Shown in pieces: positions 16,273 through 27,264 of a stretch of DNA of 64,000 nt. This stretch comes from Rhodoplanes sp. Z2-YC6860 (GTDB lineage: Bacteria > Pseudomonadota > Alphaproteobacteria > Rhizobiales > Xanthobacteraceae). Both the position numbers and the translations under genes were made by a program. The stretch lies in assembly GCF_001579845.1 (NCBI RefSeq), contig NZ_CP007440.1, forward strand, positions 7,276,029 through 7,340,028, in the 5' to 3' direction. The first letter of the stretch is position 1. Every line of letters begins with the position of its first letter. Under the pieces are notes generated by a model, which saw only the letters and a program-made list of their open reading frames with translations, searched no databases and was not told the origin of the DNA.

Positions 16273-19200
16273 GACGCCACGCTCCCGCTGCTGGTGTCGA
16301 ACGCGCCGCTGCCGGCGACGCGCTGCGACAGGCGGTCGAACCAGAGATAGATCACCGGAGTCGTGAACAGCGTCAGCGCCTGGCTGAGCAGCAGGCCACC
16401 GACAATCGCGACACCCAGCGGATGGCGCAGCTCCGACCCGGTGCCGCTCCCGAGCATCAGCGGCAGCGCGCCGAACAGCGCCGCCATGGTGGTCATCAGG
16501 ATCGGCCGGAAGCGGCGCAGCGAGGCCTGGAAGATCGCCTCACGCGGCGGCAGGCCCTCGTTGCGCTGCGCGTCCAAGGCGAAATCGATCATCATGATCG
16601 CATTCTTCTTCACGATGCCGATCAGGAGGATGATCCCGATGATCGCGATCACGCTGAGGTCCTGGCCCGCAACCATCAGCGCCAGCAGCGCGCCGATGCC
16701 GGCCGACGGCAGCGTCGACAGGATCGTGATCGGGTGGATGAAGCTTTCGTAGAGCACGCCAAGAACGATGTAGACCGCGACGATCGCAGCGAGGATCAGG
16801 AACAGCTCGTTGGCGAGCGACGCCTGGAACGCGAGCGCCGCGCCCTGGAACACCGTGATCATGCTTGGCGGCAACGCAATCTGCTGCTCGGCCTCCTTGA
16901 TCTTCGTCACGGCCTCGCCGAGCGAAGCGCCTTGCGCCAGGTTGAAGGACACGATCGCGGTCGGGAACTGGCCGAGATGATCGATCTGCAGCGGCGCGGT
17001 CTGCTCGCGCACCTTGACGATGGCCGACAGCGGCACCTGACCGGTGCCGGTCGAGGACGGCAGATAGATCGAAGACAGATGCTGCAACGACGACTGCAGC
17101 TTGGGGCTTGCCTCGAGGATCACGCGATACTGGTTGGAATGCGTGAAGATGGTCGAGACGATGCGCTGTCCGAAGGCGTCGTAGAGCGCATTGTCGATCG
17201 TCGCGGGCGTGATGCCGAAGCGTCCGGCGGTGTCGCGGTCGATGTCGAGATAGGCCGACAAGCCGTTGGCTTCGAGATCGCTCGCCACGTCGGCGAATTG
17301 CGGCATGGCCTTGAGCTTGTCGACGAGTTTCGGCGCCCATTGCGCAAGCTCGTCCGGATTGGCGTCCTCCAGCGCGAACTTGTATTGCGTGCGGCTCACC
17401 GTGGCGTCGATGGTCAGGTCCTGCGCCGGCTGCATGTAGAGGTCGATGCCGGACACCGACCGGGAGGCTTGCGTCAGCCGCCGGATGACGGCGCTCACGT
17501 CATCGCTGCGCTCGTCACGTGGCTTGAGGTTGATCAGCAGGCGGCCGCTGTTGAGCGTCGTGTTGGTGCCGTCGACGCCGATGAAGGACGACAGGCTCAC
17601 CACATCGCGGTCGGCCAGGATCACGCCGGCCAGAGCCTGCTGGCGTTCCGCCATCGCGGCGACCGAGATCGACTGCGGCGCTTCCGAAATGCCCTGGATC
17701 AAGCCGGTATCCTGCACCGGAAACAGGCCTTTGGCGATCACCACATAGAGCGCGGCCGTCAATGCCAGCGTGCCTGCCGCCACCAGCAACGTCGCGCCCG
17801 GCCGGTCGAGCACCCAGGCCAGGGCGCGGCCGTACAATTCGACCAGGGCGTCGAACCAGATCCGGCTGTGGCGCTGCCAGGCGCTCTCCCGCTCGTCCTG
17901 CGCGGGCCGCAGCAGCTTGGCGCAGGCCATGGGCACCAAGGTCAGCGACACCGCGGCCGAGATCAGGATCGTCACCGACAGCGTGATGGCGAACTCCCGG
18001 AACATCCGGCCGACGACGTCGCCCATGAACAGCAGCGGAATCAGCACCGCGATCAACGACACCGTGAGCGAGATGATGGTGAAGCCGACCTGCCGCGAGC
18101 CGCGGAGCGCGGCGCGCAGCGGCGGGTCTCCGGCCTCGATGTAGCGGGTGACGTTCTCGATCATCACGATGGCGTCGTCGACGACGAAGCCCGAAGCGAT
18201 GGTCAGCGCCATCAGCGACAGATTGTTGAGGCTGAAGCCGAACAGATACATGGCGCCCAGCGTGCCGACGAGCGACAGCGGCACCGACAGACTTGGGATG
18301 ATGGTGGCCCGTGCGCTGCGCAGAAACACGAAGATGACCAGAACCACCAGCACCACGGCGAGCGCCAGCTCGAACTCGACATCGTGGACCGAGGCGCGAA
18401 CCGTCACGGTGCGGTCGGTCAGCACCGCGACATCGATGGCGGACGGCAGCGAACTGGTGAGCTGCGGCAGCAGCGCCTTGATGCCGTCGACCACCTCGAT
18501 GACGTTGGCGCCGGGCTGCCGTTGAATGTTGAGAACGACGGCCGGCACCTGATTCATCCAGGCCGCGAGCTTGTCGTTCTGGGCGCCGTTGATCACCTCG
18601 GCCACGTCGCTCAATCGCACCGGCGAGCCGTTGCGGTAGGCGATCACGAGACCCTTGTAGGCGTCGGCGCCGATCAGCTGGTCGTTGGCGTTGATCGTAT
18701 AGGCGCGCATCGCGCCATCGAAATTGCCCTTCGGCGAATTCACGTTCGCGTTCGCAAGCGTGGTGCGCAGATCGTCGATGTTGAGCTGATAGGCCGCGAG
18801 CTTGCGGGTGTCGGCCTGCACCCGCACGGCCGGCCGCTGCCCGCCGCTGATGCTGACGAGACCCACGCCCGGCATCTGCGAAATCTTCTGCGCCAGCCGC
18901 GTATCGGCGAGATCCTCGATCTGCGGCAGCGGCAGCGTCTTGGAGGTGAGTGCCAGGGTGAGGATCGGCACATCGGCCGGATTGACTTTGGCATAGATCG
19001 GCGGCGCCGGGAGGTCCGCGGGCAACAGGTTGCCGGCCGCGTTGATCGCCGCCTGCACCTCCTGCTCGGCGACGTCGAGACTCAGATTGAGACTGAACTG
19101 CAGCGTGATGACGGACGCGCCAGCCGAACTCACCGAGCTCATCTGGTTGAGGCTCGGCATCTGCCCAAGTTGAACTTCGAGCGGCGCGGTCACCGATGAT

Positions 19201-19415
19201 GTCATCACGTCGGGGCTGGCGCCGGGATAGAAGGTCTGCACCTGGATGGTCGGGTAGTCGACCTCCGGAAGCGCGGCCAGCGGCAGGAAACGATAGGCGA
19301 TGATGCCCGACAGCATGATCGCCACCATCAGAAGCGAGGTCGCAACCGGACGCAGAATGAAGATGCGCGACGGGCTTCCGCCGCCATCATCCTCGACGGT
19401 TGCGGCGTCGCTCAT
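16269..19415 (-). CDS. mdtB: RND multidrug efflux pump subunit, MdtB-like
   Basis: 1048 residues, normal length for the family. [15 protein letters not shown] is the first helix, and [17 protein letters not shown] carries the TM4 Asp pair. Second gene of the operon, with 4-nt overlaps on both sides (19412-19415 and 16269-16272). The pair of different RND proteins after one fusion protein is the MdtABC arrangement. No outer-membrane TolC-type gene follows, so a shared one elsewhere is implied. Confidence 0.92.
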   Translation of the reverse strand: MSDAATVEDDGGGSPSRIFILRPVATSLLMVAIMLSGIIAYRFLPLAALPEVDYPTIQVQTFYPGASPDVMTSSVTAPLEVQLGQMPSLNQMSSVSSAGASVITLQFSLNLSLDVAEQEVQAAINAAGNLLPADLPAPPIYAKVNPADVPILTLALTSKTLPLPQIEDLADTRLAQKISQMPGVGLVSISGGQRPAVRVQADTRKLAAYQLNIDDLRTTLANANVNSPKGNFDGAMRAYTINANDQLIGADAYKGLVIAYRNGSPVRLSDVAEVINGAQNDKLAAWMNQVPAVVLNIQRQPGANVIEVVDGIKALLPQLTSSLPSAIDVAVLTDRTVTVRASVHDVEFELALAVVLVVLVIFVFLRSARATIIPSLSVPLSLVGTLGAMYLFGFSLNNLSLMALTIASGFVVDDAIVMIENVTRYIEAGDPPLRAALRGSRQVGFTIISLTVSLIAVLIPLLFMGDVVGRMFREFAITLSVTILISAAVSLTLVPMACAKLLRPAQDERESAWQRHSRIWFDALVELYGRALAWVLDRPGATLLVAAGTLALTAALYVVIAKGLFPVQDTGLIQGISEAPQSISVAAMAERQQALAGVILADRDVVSLSSFIGVDGTNTTLNSGRLLINLKPRDERSDDVSAVIRRLTQASRSVSGIDLYMQPAQDLTIDATVSRTQYKFALEDANPDELAQWAPKLVDKLKAMPQFADVASDLEANGLSAYLDIDRDTAGRFGITPATIDNALYDAFGQRIVSTIFTHSNQYRVILEASPKLQSSLQHLSSIYLPSSTGTGQVPLSAIVKVREQTAPLQIDHLGQFPTAIVSFNLAQGASLGEAVTKIKEAEQQIALPPSMITVFQGAALAFQASLANELFLILAAIVAVYIVLGVLYESFIHPITILSTLPSAGIGALLALMVAGQDLSVIAIIGIILLIGIVKKNAIMMIDFALDAQRNEGLPPREAIFQASLRRFRPILMTTMAALFGALPLMLGSGTGSELRHPLGVAIVGGLLLSQALTLFTTPVIYLWFDRLSQRVAGSGAFDTSSGSVAS

Positions 19416-20689
19416 TTCGATCCGCCCTGCCGTCGGCGCTGGCCGCCCAGCTGTTGCGCGGGGTTGGGATCTGCCGGCGCATTGCCCGGCTGCCGCAGGA
19501 CGACTTTGGCGCCGTCGCGCAGCCGGTCCGCTCCATCGACAACCACGCGATCACCGACGGCGAGCCCTGACTGCACCGCGACCCGGTCGCCGCTGGTCGG
19601 GCCCAACTTGATCGTGCGCACCTTAACGGTGCCGTCCGGCTGGATCAGATAAACGAACGTGCCGGGCGCGCCGCGCTGGACGGCGCTGGTCGGAACCTCG
19701 ACGGCGTCGTGCAGCACGTCGACCACCAGCTTGACGTTGACGAACTGATTGGGAAACAGGCTCTCGTCGTCGTTGGCGAACGAGGCCTTGAGCTTCAGCG
19801 TGCCGGTCGTCGGATCGATCGCGCTGTCCATCGTGGCAAATTCGCCGGTCGCCAACTGGGTGGTGCCGCTCCGGTCATAGGCAATGACCGGCATCGACGC
19901 GTTGGCGTGCAGGCGCTTGAGAATCTGCGGGACGTCGTCCTCCGGCACCGTGAAGACCACGGTCATCGGCTTCAATTGCGTCATCACCACCAGGCCCGAC
20001 GCATCGGTGGCCTGCACGTAGTTGCCGGGATCGACCAGGCGGAGACCGACGCGGCCGTCGATCGGAGACACGATGTGGCAATAGTCGATGTCGAGCTTTT
20101 GCGTTTCGATCTGCGCCTGATCGGTCTGCACCGATCCCTCGTATTGCTTCACGAGGTAGACCTGATCGTCGTACTGCTGCTGCGGTACGGCTTTGGTCTT
20201 CGCCAGCGTTTCGTAGCGCTGCAGATCCATCCGTGCCTGATCGAGCAGGCCCTGGTCGTGAGCCAGTTGCCCTTGCGCCTGATGCAGGGTGGCCTGGTAG
20301 GGGCGATCGTCGATCTGCGCCAGGAAGTCGCCCTTCTTGACGAGTTGCCCCTCTTTGAACGCCACCTCGGTCAACTGGCCGTTGATCTGCGTTCTCACCG
20401 TCACGGTGGCGAGCGGCGTCACCGTACCGAGGCCGTTGAGCGCGATCTCGATATCGCCCGTTGCCGCCGTGGCGGCGACGACCGGGGTGGCTGTCGCTGC
20501 GCCGGCCCGGCCAGCCGGCGGGCTGGCACCGTGAGGCTGTTGAACCCACCACCAGGCGAGACCGGCGATGACGAGAAGCGTAACAACGGTACCCAGCAGC
20601 CATCGCCGGCGCACGACCTTCGCAGCCACCGGCGAAGGCCGCTCACGCGTCGACGGCTCCCGGAGATAGCTGGAAGTCCGGTCGTCCAT
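19412..20689 (-). CDS. mdtA: RND membrane-fusion (periplasmic adaptor) protein, MdtA-like
   Basis: 425 residues. A single N-terminal membrane anchor (residues ~28-50, [19 protein letters not shown]), then a lipoyl half-motif [20 protein letters not shown], a helical hairpin with [17 protein letters not shown], the second lipoyl half ([18 protein letters not shown]) and a beta-barrel. The C-terminus is basic and Gln/Arg-rich. First gene of the operon; bridges the inner-membrane pump to a TolC-type channel. The 194 bp upstream (20690-20883) show no other gene. Confidence 0.92.
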   Translation of the reverse strand: MDDRTSSYLREPSTRERPSPVAAKVVRRRWLLGTVVTLLVIAGLAWWWVQQPHGASPPAGRAGAATATPVVAATAATGDIEIALNGLGTVTPLATVTVRTQINGQLTEVAFKEGQLVKKGDFLAQIDDRPYQATLHQAQGQLAHDQGLLDQARMDLQRYETLAKTKAVPQQQYDDQVYLVKQYEGSVQTDQAQIETQKLDIDYCHIVSPIDGRVGLRLVDPGNYVQATDASGLVVMTQLKPMTVVFTVPEDDVPQILKRLHANASMPVIAYDRSGTTQLATGEFATMDSAIDPTTGTLKLKASFANDDESLFPNQFVNVKLVVDVLHDAVEVPTSAVQRGAPGTFVYLIQPDGTVKVRTIKLGPTSGDRVAVQSGLAVGDRVVVDGADRLRDGAKVVLRQPGNAPADPNPAQQLGGQRRRQGGSK

Positions 20690-20883
20690 ATCGCACCTCG
20701 CGGCGGCGTCGCTCCTATAACGAAATAGTCAGCGCGATCGGCTTGCGGGCGCGTTTCCGTGGGGTGAAAAGGTGTTCATGTTGTGGTGCCGCTGCACCGA
20801 TACCGCACGAATCTCAGGCATCCACGGTTCCAACGCCGTCTTGTGGTTGAGCGGTGGCGTGGTTCCGATCGCGACGGGACGCT

Positions 20884-21084
20884 CTACGCTTGTCCGTCTG
20901 AATCGCCGCCGACCTTGTCACCGTCCTCGTCGTCGCTCTCGGTGACCGGCACCGCATAGACACCCGAGAGCCAGCGGTTGAGATCGACATCGGCGCAGCG
21001 CTTCGAGCAGAACGGCTTGAACTGCGGCGCTGGCAGCTTGCCGCAGATCGGGCATGGCGCGAGGCGGGGCGTGGCGTCTGGCAT
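20884..21084 (-). CDS. yacG: DNA gyrase inhibitor YacG
   Basis: 66 residues. Four cysteines (C11, C14, C26, C30: APCPICGK ... FCSKRCADVDLNRWLSGVYAVP) form the YacG zinc site. An acidic C-terminal tail follows. The family binds GyrB and blocks DNA binding. In many relatives yacG sits right after maf; here an acyl-CoA synthetase gene and a higA-like gene separate them. Confidence 0.92.
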   Translation of the reverse strand: MPDATPRLAPCPICGKLPAPQFKPFCSKRCADVDLNRWLSGVYAVPVTESDDEDGDKVGGDSDGQA

Positions 21085-21103
21085 AGGCTTTATCTAGTCG
21101 CTG

Positions 21104-22624
21104 TCAGCCGGCGGCGCGAGGGGCGCGGCGGGTGTCGCGCTCGCGCAGCTCGGTCTTCAGCACCTTGCCGTAGTTGTTCTTCGGCAGCACTTCGACGAAC
21201 ACGTAATCCTTGGGCCGCTTGAAGCGCGCGATCGCGGAAAGACACAGCGCGTCAAGCTCGGCGGCCGGCACCTCGCCGACCACATAGGCCACCACCACCT
21301 CGCCCCATTCGCGGTCGGGCCGTCCGATCACCGACACCTCACGCACGGCGGCGTGGCGCAGCAGCACCTCCTCGACCTCGCGCGGATAGATGTTGGAACC
21401 GCCGGAGATGATCAGGTCCTTGGAACGGTCTTTCAAGGTCAGGTAGCCGTCGGTGTCGAAGGCGCCGACATCGCCGGTGTGGAGATAGCCGCCGCGCAGG
21501 GTCGTGCGGCTCGCGTCGTCGTTACGCCAGTAGCCGGCCATCACGGTGTCGCCGCGGCAGAGAATCTCGCCGGTCTCGCCCGCTGGCAGCGGCGTATCGT
21601 CGGCACCCGCGACCTTCACATCCACGCAGCCGAACGGCCGGCCGACCGAGGCGAGGCGCTCGCGCCAGCGCGGATGCTCGCGGTTGGCGATGTCGTCCTT
21701 GGGCAGAACCGTAATCGTCATGGGACTTTCGCCCTGACCATAGATCTGCGCGAGCCGTGGCCCGAAGCGGTCGAGCGCCTTCAGCGCATCCTCGACATAC
21801 ATCGGCGCGCCGCCATAGACGATGGTGCCGATGTTTTCGCTCGGGCAATCTGAAGCGCATTCGACCAGGCGCTTGACCATCGTCGGCGCCGCGAACATCG
21901 AGCCTCGCGGCCAGGCGCGGAGCAGCTCGAAAATCTCCTCCGGCTCGAAGCCGCCGGACTCCGGCACCACGTTGACGCCGCGACGCATCACATGCGCCAT
22001 GATGTAGAGGCCCGAGCCGTGGCTCATCGGCGCCGCATGCAGAATCGGATCGCCGGGCGCCAGCGCATTGACCTCGGCGAGATAAGCCTCGCTCGCCGCC
22101 GCGAGCACTTTGTGGGTCAGCATCGCGCCCTTCGGCCGGCCGGTGGTGCCCGAGGTGTAGAACAGCCAGGCGAGATCGTCGCCGCCGCGCGGCACGAGCG
22201 AAATGGCATCAGTCGCGAACAGCTTGTCGTATTCGGCGCTGCCGATGACGATCAGCCGTTCCAGCGACGGCGGCGCATGCGCCGAAATCTCGGTGTCGAG
22301 CCCCTCGGAGGCAAAACACACCCGCGCGCCGGATTGCTCAAGGATGTAGCCGAGCTCGGCGCCGTGCAGCTTGGCGTTGGCCGGCACCGCGGAGAGGCCC
22401 GCGTGCCAGACGGCGTAAAGCGCTTCGAGATAGTCCGGGCTGTTCTTCCCGGCGATCGCGACGCGCTCGCCGGGCTTGAGGCCCATGGCGGCCAATGCGC
22501 CGGCTAGACGTGAAACGCGCGCGGCGACCTCGCCGTAGGTTCGAAGAACGCGCGAACCGTAGCCCAGCGCGGGACGCGATGCCTCCTGCTTTGCAGCGCT
22601 TTCAAGCCACTTGGCAAGATTCAT
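21104..22624 (-). CDS. AMP-forming acyl-CoA synthetase
   Basis: About 506 residues of the ANL superfamily. The ATP-binding P-loop-like motif LFYTSGTTGRPKGAM, the YGQGESPMTI core motif, TGDVGAFDTDGYLTLKDRSKDLIISGG hinge region and the C-terminal catalytic Lys in PKNNYGKVLKTEL are all present. Start at 22624 (MNLAKWLES) chosen over the ATG three codons upstream. Medium- or long-chain fatty acid, or aryl acid, substrates are possible; specificity is not readable. Confidence 0.88.
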   Translation of the reverse strand: MNLAKWLESAAKQEASRPALGYGSRVLRTYGEVAARVSRLAGALAAMGLKPGERVAIAGKNSPDYLEALYAVWHAGLSAVPANAKLHGAELGYILEQSGARVCFASEGLDTEISAHAPPSLERLIVIGSAEYDKLFATDAISLVPRGGDDLAWLFYTSGTTGRPKGAMLTHKVLAAASEAYLAEVNALAPGDPILHAAPMSHGSGLYIMAHVMRRGVNVVPESGGFEPEEIFELLRAWPRGSMFAAPTMVKRLVECASDCPSENIGTIVYGGAPMYVEDALKALDRFGPRLAQIYGQGESPMTITVLPKDDIANREHPRWRERLASVGRPFGCVDVKVAGADDTPLPAGETGEILCRGDTVMAGYWRNDDASRTTLRGGYLHTGDVGAFDTDGYLTLKDRSKDLIISGGSNIYPREVEEVLLRHAAVREVSVIGRPDREWGEVVVAYVVGEVPAAELDALCLSAIARFKRPKDYVFVEVLPKNNYGKVLKTELRERDTRRAPRAAG

Positions 22625-22773
22625 CACACGCACCGCCGTCTTGGTCGGGCATAGCTGCTCGAAGAGCGGCGACGCTTTGCTTGCCTACGCCCGACCATCC
22701 ACGCCTTGGTAGTGTCTCAGTTCGAATTTTGTCAAACGCGCTCTAGAGGCCGCAATTGTAGCATAATTTTCTT

Positions 22774-22792
22774 TGTATCATTGTTTGATACA
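22774..22792. promoter_or_regulatory. Probable HigA operator (perfect 7-bp inverted repeat)
   Basis: TGTATCA-N5-TGATACA directly before the higA-like gene, overlapping its promoter region. HigA antitoxins autorepress through such palindromes. Confidence 0.6.
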
Positions 22793-22808
22793 GGCGGGAG
22801 AGCGCAAC

Positions 22809-23123
22809 ATGGCTAAGACACTTCCACCCCTGCATCCCGGCGAGGTTCTCCGTGAGGAGTTCCTTGTGCCGCTCAAGCTATCGCCCGGCGCGCTCGCCAA
22901 GGCGACCGGCGTGCCGCGCACGCGTATCGAACGCATCGCCGCCGAGACGACCGGAATCACCGCCGATACCGCGCTTCGGCTCGGCAAGGCGCTGAACACC
23001 AGCGCGCAGCTCTGGCTTAATCTGCAGAATGCCTATGATCTTGCCGTGGCAACCCGCGCGGTCGGAAAGCAGGTCGAGAAGATTGCGCCGGTGGCCGGGC
23101 TCAAAGCCGCGCATGCGGCTTAA
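22809..23123 (+). CDS. higA: HigA-family XRE regulator (solitary antitoxin-like)
   Basis: 104 residues: HPGEVLREEFLVPLKLSPGALAKATGVPRTRIERIAAE is the HigA/XRE helix-turn-helix, and ALNTSAQLWLNLQNAYDLAVA is the characteristic dimer helix. Start at 22809 has GCGGGAG 9 nt before it. No higB toxin gene is present upstream, where it is expected (only 68 bp of A/T-rich DNA between the operator and the preceding divergent gene's region) nor downstream. So it is either an orphan or a regulator of its own. Confidence 0.85.
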   Translation: MAKTLPPLHPGEVLREEFLVPLKLSPGALAKATGVPRTRIERIAAETTGITADTALRLGKALNTSAQLWLNLQNAYDLAVATRAVGKQVEKIAPVAGLKAAHAA

Positions 23124-23180
23124 CGATCATCACACCGTCGGGGTGGCACAAGGCCGGCATGACGTGGAAAGAGCTGCGGC

Positions 23181-23807
23181 TTAAACCGCGTTGAGCCAGC
23201 CGAAGTGGATCGGGAAGCCCTCGCCCGACAGCAACGTCGCAGTTTCGTAAAGCGGCAGCCCCACGATGTTGGTGTAGGAGCCGACGATCTTGACGATGAA
23301 GCTCCCCGCAAGCCCCTGCGCCGCGTAGCCGCCGGCCTTGCCGCGCCACTCACCCGAAGCCAGATAGGCCTCGATGTCGTTCTCGGTCAGCCGCTTGAAG
23401 CGCACGCGGGTCTCGACCAGCCGCTGGCGGAACGATTCCTTCGGCGTCACGAGGCACACGCCGGTGTGGACGCGGTGGCTGCGGCCGGACAGCAGCCGCA
23501 GGCACTGCGCCGCCTCGTCGAGCAGGTCGGCCTTGGGCAGGATGCGGCGGCCGACCGCCACCACGGTATCGGCCGAGAGGATATAGGAGCCGGTCAGCTC
23601 GTCATCGAGCTTGACGGCGGCGAGCGCAGCTTCAGCCTTGCCGCGGGCGAGCCGGTTGGCGCAAGCGCGTGGCAGCTCACCTCTTTTGGGGGTCTCGTCG
23701 AGATCGGCCGGACGCAGCGCATCCGGCTCGATGCCGATCTGATTGATGAGGGTGAGCCTCCGCGGCGAACCGGAAGCCAGCACGAACTTGGGTCGTCCGA
23801 TGATCAT
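23181..23807 (-). CDS. maf: Maf-family nucleoside triphosphate pyrophosphatase
   Basis: 208 residues. [17 protein letters not shown] is the N-terminal Maf motif, [12 protein letters not shown] and [17 protein letters not shown] follow, then [14 protein letters not shown] and [20 protein letters not shown]. The Asp of SADT is the catalytic base. Maf enzymes hydrolyse non-canonical or canonical NTPs in house-cleaning. Lies after the phosphatase gene on the same strand with a 98-bp gap. Confidence 0.92.
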   Translation of the reverse strand: MIIGRPKFVLASGSPRRLTLINQIGIEPDALRPADLDETPKRGELPRACANRLARGKAEAALAAVKLDDELTGSYILSADTVVAVGRRILPKADLLDEAAQCLRLLSGRSHRVHTGVCLVTPKESFRQRLVETRVRFKRLTENDIEAYLASGEWRGKAGGYAAQGLAGSFIVKIVGSYTNIVGLPLYETATLLSGEGFPIHFGWLNAV

Positions 23808-23905
23808 TGCGGCAGTATGACCTTGCGAAATTGGCGCGGAAACTAACGGATACAGGCTAACACGACAACCGCGCCGGGGACTTATGCCCGCTCCCGGCCC
23901 TGCCG

Positions 23906-24373
23906 CTACTCATTACCGCCGGACCGGCCGCCAAACCGGGCCTTGATATGCGAGGTCAGTTGGTCGCGCACCGCGCGGTAGGCGTCGAGCCGCTGCTCGC
24001 GGGAGCCTTCGGTCGCGGTCGGGTCGGGTGTGGGCCAGTATTCGACGTCGGCCGCAACGGTCCGCGTGAGATCGAGCGCCTTGTGATGGGCCTCGGGTGA
24101 CAGCGTGACGATCAGGTCGAAGTTGAGCCCGTGCCAGTCCTCCAGCTCCTCGAAGGTGATGGGCCGGTGCTTTCCGATATCGACGCCGACCTCGTCGAGC
24201 GCCGCCACCGCGAACGGATCGAGTTCGTCCTTGCGGACACCGGCGGAGGCCACATACACGCCGCGGCCCAGCATCCGCTTGAACAGCCCTTCGGCCATCG
24301 GCGAGCGCACCGAATTCAGCCCGCAGGCGAACAGCACCGCCTGCGGCATCGGGAGTCGCGGCGGATCGGCCAC
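23906..24373 (-). CDS. Low-molecular-weight protein-tyrosine phosphatase
   Basis: 155 residues. C17-GLNSV-R23 is the CX5R catalytic loop, and D117 ([12 protein letters not shown]) is the general acid. The enzyme belongs to the LMW-PTP/arsenate-reductase fold; the motif fits a tyrosine phosphatase better than a typical ArsC. It starts 3 bp after the UPF0262 gene, so they are one operon. In related genomes infA lies between this gene and maf; here the gap has no infA. Confidence 0.88.
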   Translation of the reverse strand: MADPPRLPMPQAVLFACGLNSVRSPMAEGLFKRMLGRGVYVASAGVRKDELDPFAVAALDEVGVDIGKHRPITFEELEDWHGLNFDLIVTLSPEAHHKALDLTRTVAADVEYWPTPDPTATEGSREQRLDAYRAVRDQLTSHIKARFGGRSGGNE

Positions 24374-24376
24374 GGC

Positions 24377-24859
24377 TCAGCCCTTCCAGTGCAGCACGCA
24401 AAGCAGCGTGAACAGCCGGCGCGCGGTGTCGAAATCGACGACGACCTTGCTCTTCAGCGCGCCCTGCAGGATGCGCGAGCCCTCATCGTGCAGGCCACGG
24501 CGGCCCATGTCGATCGCCTCGATGCGATCCGGCGTCGCCGTGCGGATCGCCGAGTAGTAGCTGTCGCAGATCAGGAAGTAGTCCTTGACGATTTTCTTGA
24601 ACGGCGTGAGCGACAGAAGATGCGCGATCACCGGCTTGTCGTCCTCGCGCCGGATATCGAACACGAGGCGGTTCTCTTTGAGGCTGATGGTGAGCGTGTA
24701 GGGCCCGCTCTTGTGGCCGACCGGCGCGAACGAATTCTCTTCGATCAGATCGTAGATCGCGACCGACCGCTCATGATCGATGTCCGGGCTGGAGCGGCCG
24801 ATCGACGCCTCGTCGAGCGTGACGGCAACGAGGCGATCGGCGGTCTTGCCCTTGCTCAT
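24377..24859 (-). CDS. UPF0262 family protein
   Basis: 160 residues, full length for the family, with [44 protein letters not shown] and a C-terminal [13 protein letters not shown] helix. The family is confined largely to alphaproteobacteria and sits next to hisD; its role is unknown. Its start overlaps the hisD stop by 4 nt. Confidence 0.9.
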   Translation of the reverse strand: MSKGKTADRLVAVTLDEASIGRSSPDIDHERSVAIYDLIEENSFAPVGHKSGPYTLTISLKENRLVFDIRREDDKPVIAHLLSLTPFKKIVKDYFLICDSYYSAIRTATPDRIEAIDMGRRGLHDEGSRILQGALKSKVVVDFDTARRLFTLLCVLHWKG

Positions 24860-26151
24860 CTGCGATTGAGACGGATGGCGACCGAGCGGGCATGAGCGTC
24901 GAGGCCCTCGGCTTCACCCAGCGCAATGGCCGACGGCCCGAGCGCCGCAAGCTGCTCCGGTCCGCATTTGAGGATCGAGGTGCGCTTCATGAAGTCGAGC
25001 ACACCGAGGCCTGACGAAAAGCGCGCCGAGCGCGCGGTGGGCAGCACGTGGTTGGAGCCCGCCACATAGTCGCCGATCGCCTCGGGGGTGTGCGAGCCTA
25101 AAAAGATGGCACCGGCGTTGCGGATTTTCGCAGCAAGCCGCTCGGCGTCGTCGGTCTCGATTTCGAGATGCTCGGGCGCCAGCGCATCGACCAGCGGCAC
25201 GGCTTCGTCGAGCGCGCGAACCAGGATGACCGCGCCGAAGTCGCGCCACGACGCAGAAGCGACGCTGCTGCGCGGCAAGGTGGTGAGCTGCGCCGCGACC
25301 GCCTTCTCGACCGCGTCGGCCAGCGACGCGTCGTCGGTGACCAGGATCGACTGTGCGGCAGTGTCGTGCTCGGCCTGCGCCAGCAAATCGGCGGCGATCC
25401 AGTCGGGATTGCCGTGCCGGTCGGCGATGACCAGCACCTCGGATGGCCCCGCGATCATGTCGATGCCGACGGTGCCGAACACAACGCGCTTCGCGGCCGC
25501 CACGTAGGCGTTGCCGGGACCGACGATCTTCGCCACCGGCTTGATCGTCTCGGTGCCGTAAGCCAGCGCCGCCACCGCCTGCGCGCCGCCGACGCGGTAG
25601 ACTTCGTCGATGCCGGCAAGCTTTGCGGCCGCCAGCACCAGCGGCGCGAGCTTGCCGTCCGGCGACGGCACCACCATCACGACACGCGGCACGCCTGCGA
25701 CCTTCGCGGGCACCGCGTTCATCAGCACTGACGACGGATAGGCCGCGGTGCCGCCCGGCACGTAGAGGCCGACCGCTTCGATGGCGCTCCAGCGATGGCC
25801 GAGCTCGACACCGAGCGCGTCGGTGAAGCGATCGTCTTTCGGCTTCTGGCGCTGGTGGTAGGCCTCGATGCGATCGCGCGCGACGGTCAGCGCATCGAGA
25901 GCGCGGCGATCGCAGGCGGCGGTCGCCGCATCGATCTCGGCTGCGCTGACGCGAATGCCGAGCTTCGAGAGGTCGATACGGTCGAACTTCTGGCTGAGCG
26001 CGACCAACGCGCGGTCGCCGTTCTTGCGGACATCATCGACGATGGCGCGGACCGCCTGCTCGACATCCTGCGCGGTCTCGCGCTTGGTCGAGAGAAAGGC
26101 GGCAAATCGCGCGGCAAAATCCGCAGATTTGTTGTCGAGACGTATCGGCAT
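24856..26151 (-). CDS. hisD: Histidinol dehydrogenase
   Basis: 431 residues from [12 protein letters not shown] at 26151; longer upstream frames are not homologous. NAD-linked oxidation of histidinol to histidine, last two steps of histidine synthesis. Zinc ligands are visible in [12 protein letters not shown] (Gln and His) and [14 protein letters not shown], with [12 protein letters not shown] and the [11 protein letters not shown] motif typical of the family. Adjacent on the minus strand to DUF2948 upstream (78 bp) and UPF0262 downstream. Confidence 0.96.
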   Translation of the reverse strand: MPIRLDNKSADFAARFAAFLSTKRETAQDVEQAVRAIVDDVRKNGDRALVALSQKFDRIDLSKLGIRVSAAEIDAATAACDRRALDALTVARDRIEAYHQRQKPKDDRFTDALGVELGHRWSAIEAVGLYVPGGTAAYPSSVLMNAVPAKVAGVPRVVMVVPSPDGKLAPLVLAAAKLAGIDEVYRVGGAQAVAALAYGTETIKPVAKIVGPGNAYVAAAKRVVFGTVGIDMIAGPSEVLVIADRHGNPDWIAADLLAQAEHDTAAQSILVTDDASLADAVEKAVAAQLTTLPRSSVASASWRDFGAVILVRALDEAVPLVDALAPEHLEIETDDAERLAAKIRNAGAIFLGSHTPEAIGDYVAGSNHVLPTARSARFSSGLGVLDFMKRTSILKCGPEQLAALGPSAIALGEAEGLDAHARSVAIRLNRR

Positions 26152-26228
26152 GGTCGCGCGGCCCAAGGCTGGATCGGAGGCTGGATCGGTCCAGCAGCAC
26201 CGGTGAATGGCCCGTGGCTTGACGCGCG

Positions 26229-26735
26229 TCAACCCTGTTTGGCCGCGCTCACTTGCGTGAATCCGGCGGTCTGAACCGGCTCCGCGTCGATCGCATGCTC
26301 CGGGCAGCAGCCGGCGTCCCAGGTGGGACCAAGGTCGGCGAGTTCGACTTCGAGACATTCGACCTCGAGCCGGAGCATGCCGCCGCCCGAGAAGGTCAAG
26401 GTCACGGTGCCGGCCGGATCGTCCGAGCCCCTGGGCGCAAACGACACGGCGAGAAGGTTGAGAACCTGGTCTTTCTGGACCGCGCTCAGATCGCGGCACT
26501 TGCAGGCCGAGACGCGATCGAAGCGCAGCACCGCACGGCGGCGGCGAAAGTCGGGCGACGAGCTGTTGCGGGTGCCTTGGGCCGCTTCCCAGTCGAAGCG
26601 GTTGACGCAGACGACCACCCGGTTTTCGTTTGGCCGCCAACGGATGTCGGCCACCTTGAGGATTGCGTCCTGCAAATGCGCGGAGACGACTTCGATGTCG
26701 TCCCGATCAAGCGCAACGAGCTTGAGAGGATCCAT
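26229..26735 (-). CDS. DUF2948 family protein
   Basis: 168 residues from MDPLKLVALDRDDIEVVSAHLQDA at 26735. The rest (ILKVADIRWRPNENRVVVCVNRFDWE, FDRVSACKCRD, LNLLAVSF and GGGMLRLEVECLEVELADLG) matches the family that stands between murA and hisD in Rhizobiales. Function unknown. An upstream ATG would add a non-conserved tail. Confidence 0.85.
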   Translation of the reverse strand: MDPLKLVALDRDDIEVVSAHLQDAILKVADIRWRPNENRVVVCVNRFDWEAAQGTRNSSSPDFRRRRAVLRFDRVSACKCRDLSAVQKDQVLNLLAVSFAPRGSDDPAGTVTLTFSGGGMLRLEVECLEVELADLGPTWDAGCCPEHAIDAEPVQTAGFTQVSAAKQG

Positions 26736-26853
26736 GGTCGTGAGCTTCTTTTGAACTGGTGCAAGGAAGGTAGGCAAGCCGCATACCAGGTTCAAGCCGT
26801 ACAAATACGGAATCTGTTGTGCCGTGCAGCGCTGACCGCTTGGTCAACGAAAG

Positions 26854-27264
26854 CTAAAACGACACGCAGGACGGCCGCACGATCAGTCCGACAGACTGCT
26901 GCCTGAAGCGGGTCTTGTACGCCTCGATGATCGCAGAAAGGCGTGCCTGGCTGTCGTCCGCCGGCGGCATCGCGATCATCACCACCTTGCTGCGCTCGCG
27001 GGAGATCGTCTTCGTTTGCGGATTCCGCCACTGGCCGCGGGCGTCATAGACGGTGAGCCCGTCGGGAAAGCGCGGGGTCACTTCGGTGGCCAGGAAGCGG
27101 TCCCACGCCGCGTCGCTGACATGGCTCCGGCCGAACAGCAGCTCGGCCACCATCCAGGGCTTCTGCTCACCGCTACATTGCAGACTGACCTGCGCGGCGG
27201 CCGACACGGTCAATGTCAGCAACAGAGCCGCGGCAGTGAAAAAAATACGCAAGGACTTAACCAC
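26854..27264 (-). CDS. DUF3574 exported protein
   Basis: About 136 residues from a GTG at 27264, overlapping the end of murA; an ATG at 27288 is possible but lies deeper in murA. Signal peptide ([18 protein letters not shown]), then AELLFGRS ... [28 protein letters not shown], the DUF3574 signature. Periplasmic, function unknown. The overlap suggests coupling to murA. Confidence 0.8.
   Translation of the reverse strand: MVKSLRIFFTAAALLLTLTVSAAAQVSLQCSGEQKPWMVAELLFGRSHVSDAAWDRFLATEVTPRFPDGLTVYDARGQWRNPQTKTISRERSKVVMIAMPPADDSQARLSAIIEAYKTRFRQQSVGLIVRPSCVSF

Noticed and set aside
16422..19199. 925-codon plus-strand frame opposite the MdtB-like gene
   Set aside because: Low-complexity Arg/His/Asp-rich translation, no domain and exactly antisense to a clear RND gene.
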